Origin: Flammula alnicola
Taxonomy: Eukaryota; Basidiomycota; Agaricomycetes; Agaricales; Strophariaceae
DNA: 64,000 nucleotides
NCBI GenBank assembly: GCA_015499995.1
Contig: JADNRV010000223.1
Coordinates: 1 to 64,000, forward strand
Direction of reading: 5' to 3'
Part shown: piece after piece, positions 21,781 to 36,009 of the stretch
Numbering within the stretch: position 1 is the stretch's first letter
Layout of the letters: each line of letters starts with the position of its first letter
Notes under the pieces: model-generated
What the model saw: the letters and a program-made list of their open reading frames with translations, nothing else
Database searches by the model: none
Told to the model about the DNA's origin: nothing
Position numbers and translations under genes: made by a program

Positions 21781-24050
21781 TCTGACCTGTCCTCACAGCT
21801 AAAACGCTCACTCACAGTCGACCCTTCCAACGGTCTTGCATGACGTGTTGTTACTCAACTTTTGCAGTTGCAAACGATGTTGGGGGATCCACAGCTCGAC
21901 CGTTGGATTGCGCATTCTCGGTCTTCCATTCTGGCCGAGGCAGAGCGGCAGCGTAAGCCACCATTTGCTTTTACCATCGTAACCTCATGGCTGATGATCG
22001 ATTGAATTCTTACAGTGCTCAACTACAAGAACGGTTCGTCGCTGGGCTTCTCGTCGAGCCAACGTTGGCGATCGACAGCAGGGAAGGATACATAGTCAGC
22101 TTTGGGGCCGGTGAGGCTTTCGAGAAAATGAGAAGCCTCCTCGCCGTCCGAATACTTACCTGCTGGAAGTTTTGTGCCAAGGGAAGTATCTCAAGACAGG
22201 ATTAATGCGCTTCCAATCCTCGGATGCGGGCTCCTCGTCAATGGCCATTGCTTTCGCCATGATACGCAGGAGCTCATTGATGAATGAGATTATTCACCTG
22301 AGGGAGGTTGCATTGTGTCCGTGTACGAGGATGATCTGCTTGAGTCTCCCTCCGTCAGCATGAGCACCTATGTACATCAAAGACCATCTCACCATAAGGC
22401 CGAAGGTATGATGCTGGGGACGGAGCCAAGATACACCGAGTTTTAATGACAGGTTTCGCAATGGACGTGGGGAATGTTTCCGTCGGCACACATGGCTCTG
22501 GCGAAAAGTTTTATAGACGCCTTTGATTTGCACACCAAGAAAACGGAACGCGATCGTGGGATGACGCTAATCCTCACGCCGTGGATTGCCGTCGGACACA
22601 TCACGTTTGATTATCACAAAGTGCCGTTAGTAACCTAAATCGGGTTGGATAAAATTGCTGGACAGTGTGAGCAATTGGAGGCTCACTGAAGCATTCGAGC
22701 TGTAGTTTATCCCCGAGACAACTGAGTTTCGAGCGTACACTGTCTCCTAGTCGTGCTTCACTAATTGTCTATGGAAATTCCGTACTAAAACGGGGAGAGT
22801 TTGCTACGAAAATTTTCGAGGGTGGAGTACGATAAATCTATTTTAACAGGCTGAGGTTCTTGCCAGAAGTGTTATAACTCGCGTTAAAAATGATATTTCG
22901 AAACCAATACAGTAACAATATCAGAATTTATTTGCCAATTATTTATGTACGGGAACAGAGTCATATAGTTCGTCAGACCCAACTCTGGATACTACTGAAT
23001 CCTCTAATTCGAAATATTGGAGCTTTTTTTTGTACCCTCAACGCGGTTGTCCATCCTACACGTTCACCGAGTCACCAACTCAGAAGAACCGACCGGTATC
23101 CCACGTTCCATCTCGCCCCCGACTCACAGGGAAGACGTATTTACCGACATCCAGTCTATATTCGATACTCGCTGTTGTGTGCTGATGAACCATTGAACTG
23201 GAAATTGTACGCGTATACCTGCAACCATAGCTCTGGTCGAGAATCTGCATCCAATGGCATCCTGTGCATTTTATTTATAAGTCGGGCCTGAGAACGTGTT
23301 TGACCAAAATATTGTTACTGATGTTGCTCCGTTGTTCACAGGGAACTTAACAAGTAGTCGTTTCACAGCTCTTTTTAACATGGCCATGCGAAGCGCCGAC
23401 GGCTTTCATAAAACCCGGAACCTCCGACTCGAAGCAATGGAACCATCACCAGACGACCTGACACTGTAGGATTCTTAAGTTCGGTACCCCTCCCAGTGTT
23501 CAAGCTTACCAACTCCCATGCCCACGAAAAGGTTTGGATAATTATAGTTTTTTTCGCTTGCTGCTCACGCGCTTGTCGTCGGAACTTCAGCTTATCACTG
23601 GGAATTAGACTTGCCGGTTCCTCGAGGACTATTTCGAGCGCGAGGCGTACTTGCGATGACGAGTTTCAGGCCATGTTTAGAAACTGTTGCCCATCCCGGG
23701 TCAGACAGTGAACATGGCAGTTTTTAATTAGACTGACTCCAAGCGCGTCTACCTTTGCCGCGAGCTATTCTGATGTTACCCCTGCTCCGTTCCTCTCCCC
23801 TTGCGTCAGTGTGGAAATGCGCGCATAACCCAAGCATAACCGATCACACCCTCGACTTTGTTTGCTGTTACAGTTTTCTTCACGATTGATTCCATACCTT
23901 CGTATCCTTCGCACGCTCACTTACGTTCCATTCGACTGGATTTGTTTTTCGGGATTGTCAGCAGTATTTTTAAACATTCATTGTTATCATACTGATTTCG
24001 AAATTTAGGGTACTCAGACGACAGGGCTGAAATTAGAGTTCAGAAATGAG
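21781..24050. other. Intergenic with small coding-like fragment near 21.88-22.2 kb
   Basis: A + strand start at about 21,877 (MLGDPQLDRWIAHSRSSILAEAERQ) followed by a possible intron looks coding but cannot be extended into a recognised protein. The rest, to the peroxidase promoter, shows nothing. Confidence 0.3.
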
Positions 24051-24058
24051 TATAAAAG
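24051..24058 (+). promoter_or_regulatory. TATA box of the class II peroxidase
   Basis: TATAAAAG 83 bp upstream of the ATG at 24134, typical spacing for secreted peroxidase genes. Confidence 0.6.
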
Positions 24059-24133
24059 ACGTTTGTTCAACAGTCACAGTCTTCAGGATCCTCGAGTTCT
24101 TCGTCTTATCCACAAAACCGCACTCGGACATCA

Positions 24134-25656
<1,523 letters not shown>

Positions 25657-27764
25657 ATTTGGAAGTCTCAAGCAATCATATTTATTTCAAACTTTCAATT
25701 TTTAGATTCTTTCGTGTATCAAGGTGCAGCGCTGTAACTCCTTTGCAATAATATTATGCTCTCTAAAGTGAACGAGGTGCATTTGCATCAAGACAACGAT
25801 CGGTTATTCTCAATGGGAGTCAATTTTCGCGACTGAATCTGGTAGCAACTTACCGCCGTTGACCAGCCAAATACCCACTGTAGTACTTACTATAGATAGA
25901 CTGAATATCCTCGCGGCCGGGTCCAAACTCGATCATTTAAAATTACATAGCCCTCGAGTAAAAATACCGACATGTTCTCAAGTCATTGAAGGCAGGGTTA
26001 GTTATTCGGAACTTACTAATTAACTTATTCCATCTCGATGTGTCCTTACCGGCGATATCTTTCAGGCTGTCAATGCGTGAAAATTTAAGCCCGAGTCAAA
26101 GGTTGATATTGGTCGATAGTAACCACCATCTATCTGCCTGATGTGCCCAATGAGACGTGATAAGAAAGTAAGAGTCATTTGACTCTTTTCAGTTGGTGTG
26201 AGAATGATAAAAAGAGCACAGCAGCAGACGGACATCTCGGCGAACTTGAATAATATACTTACATAATACATTGATAATCACTCGGCGACACTGCTACTGC
26301 TCCCACCATCCAGTCATTCATCTTGAACGCTCCTCTCACGACGGAATTTTGTACCACTCCTCCGGCCTGCCATCTTCCTCCCCTCCTCTTACGTCCCAGT
26401 TAATTCCATGCGTGTCTACCGCTCTCGTGTTTCCAGACAAGAAATCAGTTCGGCGAGTCTTATCACAAATCATGGCATACTTAACTACTCTCTGACGTCG
26501 ATATGCTATCAGTCTTGCGTATGTATGCATCTGAAGCTGCAGCTAATATGCAATAGCTAATGTTCAAGATAGCAAAATTCTACTAGGTGAGGGTCTCTTC
26601 GCGGACTTGAAGGTGAACGCTTTGCTGGCTTGCCCGCCTCCTGGAAGGAAGCCGCCTAAGCTGAGCTACGGGCCTCTATTCCAATAATGCCCCAAAGAAA
26701 GCAGCTGCGAAAAACAAACTCGATAAAGGAGAAGAAGGGAGTGCAGGGGGGCCGACGTCTTCGGGTATCGCTGAACGAAGTACCATTTCGTTCGTTCCCT
26801 GCTCTACCCGGTTCGCCGCATGATTCAGCACGCGTTGGACGCAGAAGAACCTCGATAAGGTGCGTATGGTTACCCTACTAGGGTTACCACTGGATCGGGC
26901 TCACTTTCTCACTGCTAGCAGAGACACCGTTCTGTCTGAATATCCGAATTTCGTCTTCGAGAGGATGCTTACGAGCCAGACTTGAGAAAGAAAGAAGGGA
27001 AGTTTATCGGCTATCGAGCATTGGATTTGAGGCGTAAAGTGTTTGTCGAGGTTCGTATCATGCCTTACTTGATACCCGCGAGCGTAATGCGCAACTGACC
27101 GATCCTGTTCTGAAGTACCATACCTTGGAGGAGGATGCGCGAATTTCCTCGTGTTCTGGAGCTTTATTGGAACACCCGGAGCTGTTGAAGCCTGGCGGCG
27201 CGTCGCAAAGAGGTGCCCTGCTTATCCCTGTATGCCTTTCAGGTACTGCAACTTCAGCTTACCTACGGATCGGTTTTGAGCTTGATTCTCTCGTTGACGA
27301 TACGCCAGTTAACCCAATCCCACGAGGAACAGATGGATGCTCGTGGTGGCTAGCAATTCAGTGCCATATGGACCTGAAACCCAGTCGAATCTCAGTCCTT
27401 GGAACTATCATGGTCATGATTCGCGAGCGGCGTAGCATGCGATGGCTCAAAGGTGTTCGAATCAAACCTGAGGAGCAGGGAGATAATTTCACCGCGAAAA
27501 TTGACGACTGGAGGGAAGGATGTATGGACGAGAAGGGGAGCCCGGAGGGGGCTTGAGGTCGATAGCACGGATATCGATCAAGTGCGCTTTCTCCCTATGG
27601 CCATCCATATCTCTGTATTCCTTCCTTCGTGATAATGATGAGATGATTAGTACCCCCCTTGTTATACGAGTATGTCTAAACCTTGTCCAAGTATGTAAAA
27701 AACTATTGCAGTTGACACTATTCTTTCTGCATCCTATGCAAAAATAAGTTCATCACCTTTAGGA
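25657..27764. other. Intergenic with unidentified coding-like stretch at 26.85-27.56 kb
   Basis: From about 26,855 a + strand frame reads MVTLLGLPLDRAHFLTA..., then RALDLRRKVFVE, and at 27,125-27,556 a 143-codon frame. These could be exons or relics of one unknown gene, but I see no domain and no reliable splice chain. The first ~1.1 kb after the peroxidase shows nothing. Confidence 0.3.
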
Positions 27765-27852
27765 TTCCGGTACGGGGAATCGAACCCCGAGCTACCGCGA
27801 TCAGCTGCAAGATGGTGAAAGGCGGTAATGTTAGCCGTTACACCATACCGGA
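27765..27852 (-). tRNA. tRNA-Glu (anticodon UUC) with a ~16-nt intron
   Basis: Read on the minus strand: acceptor stem TCCGGTA/TACCGGA fully paired, D arm GTGT-AACGGCTA-ACAT, anticodon stem ACCGC/GCGGT with loop CTTTCA(C), anticodon TTC, T arm CGGGG-TTCGATT-CCCCG and discriminator A. About 16 nt between position 37 and 38 do not fit the loop and form an intron at the canonical tRNA intron site. A run of five T (AAAAA on the + strand near 27,740) follows and can terminate RNA polymerase III. Confidence 0.95.
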
Positions 27853-29028
27853 TAAGCACCAGTAATGCCAGCCTGTGAGTGTCACTCCCCAACTTGCTTC
27901 CTGAATTAGTTGGGCTCGCCAAAGGCTCGCATAATTTTGGACGGCGACTCGGAATGGAAATCCATCTAAGATTACCACTATGACGTACGAATTTCCGTGG
28001 TCATGGCGTCAGTTTCGTATCACACAGCCTCCAACATCCTATGATGGCTCCAAACGCCAATCATGAGCTCTCTGCGATTGTTATTTTCTCTTTTGCACCA
28101 CTCAGCATGAGTTGTGCCCAGCGCGGTTGTACCATGTTGGTCCATGTAACGCAATATGTCCCAACTGCCGCTAACACTGGTGTTCTATTACAGGCTGCTT
28201 ATTTCTATAGACACCACAAAATTCACAGACGAAATTTCAACCGAGAAATCTTACCTATAACCTGTCCGCTAGCCTGCGTAGTCGATGGATTCAAATACGC
28301 ACCCTGTGAAAAGCCAGCCAGTTGCTGGGTATCTTATAGGCTGCCTTGCTTTGCAATCAAAGTTGTGTAATTATTATAAAATGTCGATACTTGTTATAAA
28401 ATGTCGATACTAAGTATTATTCCGTTTCTTGAGGCTCTCTTGATCGGCGATTGTGCCTTATAAGGAAATCAGTTACTTTATCGCAAATGGCCCCACCATT
28501 GGCAGCGGCCAGCATTCCTAGCTAGCTAGCGCTGTTCTACGTACAGGTCTATCTGAAGTATCCACCCTCACCGACAGCCGACTTGGAGGTCATGATCGCT
28601 AACGAAAATGCTGGCGAAGTTGGATCGTGTTTGTGGGACTGGAGCAAGCCGCACCGCTGGCGAGTGTGAGTTCGAGCATGGCGAGTGCGTCGAGTCCTGC
28701 ATTCTCGGTAAGGGTGAAAGGGGTGCAGGAGGATGAGTTGGCAATGTTTGGGCTTGTGGAGCAGCCTGCAGTGGTGCTAGAAGGATTGAAGGATTGGTAC
28801 GTTCCAACGCAACCGATTCTTCAAAGGCACCCTCACCCTCAACTACTACCTCAAAAACCCTGCCGACGAGCGGAGCTCTATTCCTCTCCTAGAGTCCCCT
28901 TGCTGCCCGTCACCAACACTGCTCCAACACCACACATTGAGCCCGCTCCTCTGCAAACACAGCCTACGATTGTTGCCCCCTACTCCTGTAATCAAGTCTC
29001 CGCCCAGCATACCCAGCATGGCTAGCCC
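27853..29028. other. Intergenic, no convincing gene
   Basis: A tandem duplication of TTATAAAATGTCGATACT lies near 28,374-28,412. Around 28,540-28,660 a frame reads VYLKYPPSPTADLEVMIANE before a stop; unassigned. Confidence 0.3.
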
Positions 29029-30700
29029 GAAGCACCACTTCCTAGAGGTCGTAGTTTTCGTCCCCGCCGACACCTCCGCCGCTTCCGCTGAGACCTATCC
29101 CGGCTACTTCTCCGCCAGACTATCCAAATATGACGCTATCAGAATCGACAGTAACTGCGCCTCTGGAAGAACCTCTTGTGCCAACTCTGGTTACACCTAC
29201 GTCGCCAACCTCAAACATCCGTCCCTCCTTCGGTTCTCCTATATCCACGACAGAGTGCCTTCTCTGCCTCGAACGCTGCATGGACCCAAGCTTCTACTCC
29301 GAATTCGACGAGCGAGCATTTGGGGCATATCGCCGCCCACAATTTATCTTCAATTTGGTTCACGTTGAGCATTCCATGACTGGGACATGCGAAGGTGCCG
29401 ATAGGCAGTGTGTTGGTGATGGGAGTGAATTCTAGTGAGTAAGGTTCGTTTTTGAGGTCTTCTTTCCTTCTCGCTCTCATTCAGCATTCCATTGACTGCC
29501 TCGTTATCATCGTGCTCATGACGACTCTTTTCTCTAGCTCTCATTCGCAGACTTCTAGCAATATTCATGCGTCGGTTACGACTACGGAGGGTACGTCCTC
29601 TCTTCTTTGCGTCTTTTTCCCCTTATTTTTCCCGGTGAATCGCCTACTCCGGGTGACCGAATCTTTACGCATTCGCTTTCCTGTTCATGCCTTTCATTTT
29701 TTCCTCTCAAACCTCACGTATTTCGTCAATTCTGATTCATTATTCGCATTTCAGGCTCATCGCACGAGAGGTCAGTATCACCAAGCAACAACGCCGCTCC
29801 TACCTCATCCTCTATCACTCAATAATTGGTCTGAACGTCGTCTCCGCGTCTACAGTCATCCCAGTTGTCAAATCGTACACCGCAGCCATCATCTACACTT
29901 ATTGCAGCGTCTACGTCTACGTCAACAACACAACCACGTCAGCACCACCATCACCAGCCACAGAAGCAAGTAGCGCGCCGCAGGAGGTGGTGACACGTTG
30001 GGCGTGGATCCAAACAGCGTAGAGTCTATTGCAGTTCGTGAAGGCTGGATGGCGGGGGGCTCAGGCATTGCCGTGGTCGCGGTATTGTTGCAGTATTCCC
30101 GCGCAATGTCCGTATTCGGTGATTCCTCATCCCATGACATCAACACGCAAGAGGAGAGGACGGTTGTGGAGCCTCCGGCCACTCCTGTTGACGAAGCACC
30201 AGCCACGGAGGACGAATTCACGTCAACTCTTGTATCTACCGCACCTGTCCACCCTGACACCACCACTATCTCGCCTTCGTCTACAAGTTCGGTCAAACAA
30301 GGCGGCTTCAACTTGGGTGGCATTGATGCAACGGATATAGCTGGAGTCGGCGAGTCATTTTCGCCACGCACTTCACAACGACTGGCCAATTATCATCATT
30401 CGGTCGATTCTCGCCGGTTATATTTGTGCAAGCTGAATTTGACGTCTACGAATATCGACTGACGAGTACCACTGGAGTTGTAACAGGGACATTCACAGGA
30501 CGTCTTGTCCCCATCTACACCCTCAACGCCGCTGTCGCTCCAACCACTACCCAGACTGCTACCATCTCAACCCCTGCTTCTGCTTCTGCTGCTTCCACAA
30601 CGTCAAACTCAGCCTCTTTTCCAAATCAAACGGAAACTCTCGCCAAAGCTCTTGGGACAGTCTGGCATTCCTCCTTGCATTTACGTCTTGCGGGCTGACG
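29029..30700 (+). pseudogene. Unidentified Ser/Thr-rich coding relic, partly duplicated at 3.0-3.4 kb
   Basis: Several + strand frames with coding character (for example STTECLLCLERCMDPSFYSEF near 29,250; an Ala/Thr/Pro-rich stretch at 30,120-30,300; VYEYRL...VPIYTLNAAVAPT at 30,440-30,540, then a Ser/Thr-rich tail) follow one another, but no continuous splice model works. The homologous copy at 2997-3440 retains about 80 bp, just before the VYEYRL segment, that are deleted here, so this copy too seems broken. The family is not recognised; the low-complexity Ser/Thr region suggests a cell-surface protein. Confidence 0.35.
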
Positions 30701-31740
30701 CTCAATTTCATGTAACTCGATTATTACCAAACTGCATCCTCTGTCGTTACATTATGTCGCCAAAACCTTCGATGCTCACATTCAATTCGACAACTCGATT
30801 TATGCTCTACCGCGGCCTCAAAGTAGGTCTCACGCGGATTTACAACCCATGCCTCTTCTGCCAAGTTTTTTGTAACTGTATTCGAAGCTCCAAAAGGCTT
30901 CCTCTACCGGCGCCTAATATTGAATGCGACTCGTGGCTAGAGCGACGTCCAACGCCAACGACCTAGATGGCATCCATGCTCAGAACACAATCAGATATGG
31001 AATTCCTCTGCATTGACAAGATAGTCGCTACGAGGCATGGCTTCGTGTTTTTCTGGCATAAGGGCTGCTTAGTGCGGTTCCTTGAGACACACAAGAGTTC
31101 GAAATTGCCGATGTCCTCTATAGATTAAGCTCCATTTCCGTTGTCCCTCAGCGCCAATCCATGCATTCGAATTTCGCGATTACATTCTCCTCCAAGGGCG
31201 TCGTCCAGCCTGAAGAGATGCCTACCAAAACAAACACAACTGGGTTATTTGTTTGAATACGTACGAGAGATGGAGAGATGAAACCGCAAAACCGCTCAAA
31301 TCTTACATACCGTGTTCTCTGAGTCATCGACCTCATGCTGCGGAAGAACGCCACCTTTAGGCATACTTATGTGCGGTTACAACGGCAGCTGACACTTCTT
31401 TTGAGATAGGCGCCCACAACCCTCCTCATTGCAAATGCGTGTCGCTTGGACATTCTTCCCACGAGGAAGCAATCGACAATCCCTACTAAAGGCGAGAAAT
31501 GCTTCCAACGCCTCCACTTTCAGCCCCATTCTTATTGCTTCTGTGGTGATGGATAAACTTGCGAACCTCTTGTCCCGTCTCATGGAGGATGTACAGAACG
31601 CGACACACACACCTTAGATAGAACAATGACACACACCCTGAGTCTCGACACATTGGAAGGATTATCGGCACACCGCGGATAGATCGACACATTTCGGTGT
31701 CGCAGAAAGTTCTGTAGCTAATTACCATATATAGTGTATT
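30701..31740. other. Intergenic; GACACA cluster at its right end
   Basis: No gene recognised. From 31,597 to 31,700 GACACA/GTGTC motifs cluster, similar to the cluster at 43,590-43,760 beyond the transposase gene. Confidence 0.35.
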
Positions 31741-32399
31741 ACCTTGTGTGACATAAGTACCATCAGTGATGGCCTAGCCTCACGAGCTCGTGCTGCCAAA
31801 AATACCCATCCAGGATGGACGAGCTCGTGAGAGGCCAAGCGAGCTCGTGTAGGTCCAGCCAGCAAGGCCAAGCTTGCCTGTCATGCTGGAATAGCTTGCT
31901 AGGTGGATTCCTTATGTACTGTAGGCAGTCATCATAACATTTATACTATTAATACATCTCATTATTCAAAGCTCTTCACAAGCCCGTCACCTTTTTTCTT
32001 CTCCAAACCTGGAATGATGACTTCAATTTGAGTAAGGTCTGGAAGATTTCTGATCCAGGATGTCAATTTATCAGGTCTTCACCTGCAATCCATGCTGCAT
32101 CTCAGTCTCAAGATGCAAACACCTCCAGACCTGTCTGTCAAATTAGGCAGACCGGATAGGTCTGCCTAAATTATTCCAGAGCTCTGGAGTTGCTTGCAAT
32201 TTTATCTAAATGAACACCAAGCACTGGAGATGCTCATTGCTTACAAGTCCACCTGAATTAACATAGAGCTCTGCAGTGCCTAAATTAACATGGAGTCCAG
32301 AGATGCTTGTGAGTCCACGTAAAATAACAGAAGAGATCCGAATGTGCTTACAGGTCCACCTAAATTTAAGCACAGCTCCGGAGACAATTACAGATCTGC

Positions 32400-34620
32400 A
32401 TATACTTACACAGAGCTCCGGAGAGGCTTATAGGTCTGCCTAAATTTACATGGAGCTCCGGAGAGGCTTAGAGCTCCACCTAAATTAACACTGAGGCCGG
32501 AATGTCTTGTGAGTCTGCCGGAATGTCTTGTGAGTCTGCCTGAATGTACAGGGAGCTCCGGAGATGCTAATGGGTCTGCCTAAATTTATCCAGAGCTCTG
32601 GACAGGCTTAGAGGGTCACATAAATTTACATGGAGCGCCGGAGATGTCTACAGGTCCACCTAAATTAACACAGATTCCGGATTTGCTTGTGAGTCTGCTG
32701 GAATGTATATGGAGCTCTGGAGATGCATACAGGTCTACTGGAATGTACGTGGAGCTCCGGAGATGCATACAGGTCCAGGTAAATTTATGCAGAGTGCCAG
32801 AGAGGCTTAGAGGTCCACCTGAATTAAACCAGAGTCCGGATGTGCTTGTGAGTCCACAGGAATGCATGTGGAGCTCCAGAGATGCATACAGGGCAACCTA
32901 AATTTATGCGGAGCTCTGGAGAGGCGTAGAGCTCCACCTAAATTAACACAGAGGCCAGATTGTCTTGTGAGTCTGCCGGAATGGACGTAGAGCTCTGGAG
33001 ATGCATGCAGGTCCGCCGGAATGGGCGCAGAGCTCCAGAGAGGCTTGCATGTCGACATAAATTAATATGGAGTCCGGAATTGCTTGTGAGTCCGCTGGAA
33101 TGCACGTGGAGCTCTGGAGATGCATACAGGTCCACCGGAATGCACACAGAGCTCCAGAGATGCTTGCATGTCCACATGAATTAATATGGAGTCCGGAATT
33201 GCTTGTGAGTCTGCCGGAATGCACACGGAGCTCTGGAGATGCATGGAGGTCCGCCGGAATGAACGCAGAGCTCCAGAGAGGCTTGCAGGTCTGCCGGAAT
33301 GTACGCGGAGCTCCGGAGAGGCCTACATGTCCACCTAAATTAAGATGAAGTCCGGAATTGCTTGTGAGTCCGCCGGAATGCACGTGGAGCTCTGGATTTG
33401 CATGCAGGTCTGCTGGAATGCACGCAGAGCTCCACAGAGGCTTACATGTCTGCCTAAATTAATACGGAGTCTGGATTTGCTTGTAAGTCCGCCGGAATGT
33501 ACATAGAAAGTCCGGAGATGCATGCAGGTCCGCCGGAATGCACACGGAGCTCTGGAGATGCATACATGTCCACCTAAATTAACACAGAGGCCAGATTGGC
33601 TTGTGAGTCCGCCGGAATGTACGCAGAGCTCCAGAGAAGCTTACATGTCCGCCTAAATTAATACAGAGTCCGAATTTGCTTGTGAATCCGCTGGAATGCA
33701 CATGGAGCTCCGGAGATGCATACAGGTCCACCTAAATTTATGCGGAGCTCTGGAGAGGCTTACATGTCCGCCTAAATCAATACAGAGTCCAGATTTGCTT
33801 GTGAGTCTGCCGGAATGTGCACGGAGCTCCGGAGATGAATGTAGGTCCATCGGAATGGATGCAGAGCTCCAGAGAGGCTTGCATATCCACATAAATTAAT
33901 ACAGATTCCGGATTTGCTTGTGAGTCCGCCGGAATGTGTGCGGAGGTCCGGAGATGCATACATGTCCGCCTAAATTAATACAGAGTCCAGATTTGCTTGT
34001 GAGTCCGCCGGAATGCATGCGGAGCTCCAGAGATGCATGCGGAGCTCCAGAGATGCATGCAGGTCCGCCGGAATGCACATGGAGCTCTGGAAAGGCTTAC
34101 ATGTCCGCCTAAATTAATACGGAGTCCGGATTTGCTTGTGAGTCCGCCGGAATGCACGTGGAGCTCCGGAGATGCATACAGGTCACCTAAATTTATGCGG
34201 AGCTCCAGAGAGCCTTATAGGTCTGCCGGAATGCACGCAGAGCTCTGGAGAGGCTTACATGTCCACCTAAATTAATACAGATTCCGGATTTGCTTGTGAA
34301 TCCGCCAGAATGTGCGCGGAGGTCCGGAGATGCATACAGGTCCACCAGAATGCACATAGAGCTCCGGAGATGCATATAGGTCCACCTAAATTTATGCGGA
34401 GCTCTGGAGAGGCTTATAGGTCTGCCTAAATTAACACAGAGTCCGGATTTGCTTGTGACTCTGCCGGAATGCATGCAGAGGTCCGGAGATGCATACAGGT
34501 CTGCCAGGATGCACAGGGACCTCCAGCGATGCATACAGTTCCACCTAAATTTATGCGGAGCTCTGGAGATGCTTGCAACAGGATTTCTGGACCGCTGTGT
34601 TAATTTAGGCAGACCTGTAA
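32400..34620 (+). repeat. Tandem array of ~39-40-bp modules (left arm)
   Basis: Built of related modules ending in GGAGCTCCGGAG..., such as one starting GGAATGCACG and one starting TAAATTAATAC with GGATTTGCTTGTGAGTCCGCC. The GCTTGTGAGTC word recurs at spacings near 80, 119 and 160 bp, i.e. multiples of about 40. Modules drift in sequence (CTCCGG/CTCTGG/CTCCAG). Confidence 0.9.
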
Positions 34621-35158
34621 GCATCTCTGGAGCTCCACTTAAATTTCAGTGGACCCGCAAGCAAATCCAGACTCTGTTAAACATGCTTAGTACCAGGTGT
34701 GTGCGAACTACTAGATAATAAAGTAGTCACATTTAATAGACTTTGTAATGTCTACTAACAGGATCACTATCAAATCTAACTTGCTTCACTTCTAATACTA
34801 GTAGTCTACACTTTAAACACCCAAATTAATATTTAGTTGACTTAGTTCATCCAAGGGGAGGATAATAGTTTTATAATATCAATACCTGATAGTAGACTTG
34901 CTATAAAAGAAGGTTCTTAACTATATAATGGCTTGGACAAGGTCTCAAGTGCCTAATAGTCAATAGGTCATTTTAAGTCCAATAGACTTGTGTATATTCG
35001 TAACTGGTGTTCTGAAGTGCTCTATGCACAAACTGCTATCTGATCTTGTCTTAACTTGTTGTCTTAACTTGTTCTCCAATTGAGAAGATAGCTCTACGCC
35101 CTTTAACTTATCTCAAAACTATGCTTGTGGAAAGAGGCGCACAGATGTCTTATCTGCT

Positions 35159-35248
35159 GACACTACGATGGCCAGAGGCACGTAGACACTTTCATCTACT
35201 GACACTATGATGGCCAGAGGCACGTAGACACTTTCATCTACTGGCACT
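35159..35248 (+). repeat. Two tandem copies of a 42-bp unit
   Basis: A unit containing GATGGCCAGAGGCACGTAG and CACTTTCATCTACT occurs twice head to tail in the spacer between the two arrays, close to the symmetry centre. Confidence 0.85.
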
Positions 35249-36009
35249 ACAGTCCAGGTCCCCAGATGTCCTTTGACAATAGGTGGTTTTGAACAAGTCA
35301 CTTAGACAAGTCCCTCAGTTTATAACTCTCTTTTCTTTAACTTGGTAAACCACTTAGGCATGCCATCTTATCTTAGACAGTTTATTTAGAATGTTTACTG
35401 GTTTTTTATTATATTGGGACACTTGCTTTTGAAATACCTTAGAGGCGGAACCCTTAGATGAGATCTTAAGCGCTCAAAACTCATGGGTGGTAAATTGCTT
35501 GTCTTCTACAGTGTTACAGGGCTACTTGTATACTACTGAGATTAAATATTATTACATAGACACAATGACGAGATTATAGAGAATTCATAAGCATTTGTGC
35601 ATGGGTGGAAGACTGTGGAGTACAGTTTCCATGCGCTTTCACTTGATTGTGCATTTTTGGATGCATCAGGAGCTCAGATCACCTTCGGTTCAGCTAACTT
35701 AAGCACTTAAGACTGTACCCTGTAACCTAGTACCCTCAGTGTGCATCTGGGATCTCGGTATGTCGTGTTATGCACCCTGGACATCTTACTGTAGCCAGAC
35801 ATACCCGATATGGTATATATTTCCAAATAGGTATCCCTTTGATCCGAGCTTTGATCAGCATTGCTACAGGCACATCTATGGGCGTCTGCTTTTACCCCAC
35901 TGCTCCACGTCCTCGGTGCCTTTGGCAATTTCACGTGACCCGGCCTGTAGTGTGCCTAGATGTCTGTTCTTTAATCTAGAGACCCAAGGTCCATATACAT
36001 TCTGGCAGA

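Noticed and set aside
32400..34620. Regularly spaced repeats resembling a CRISPR array
   Set aside because: Eukaryotic sequence, the modules abut without unique spacers, and they drift gradually; it is a tandem satellite.
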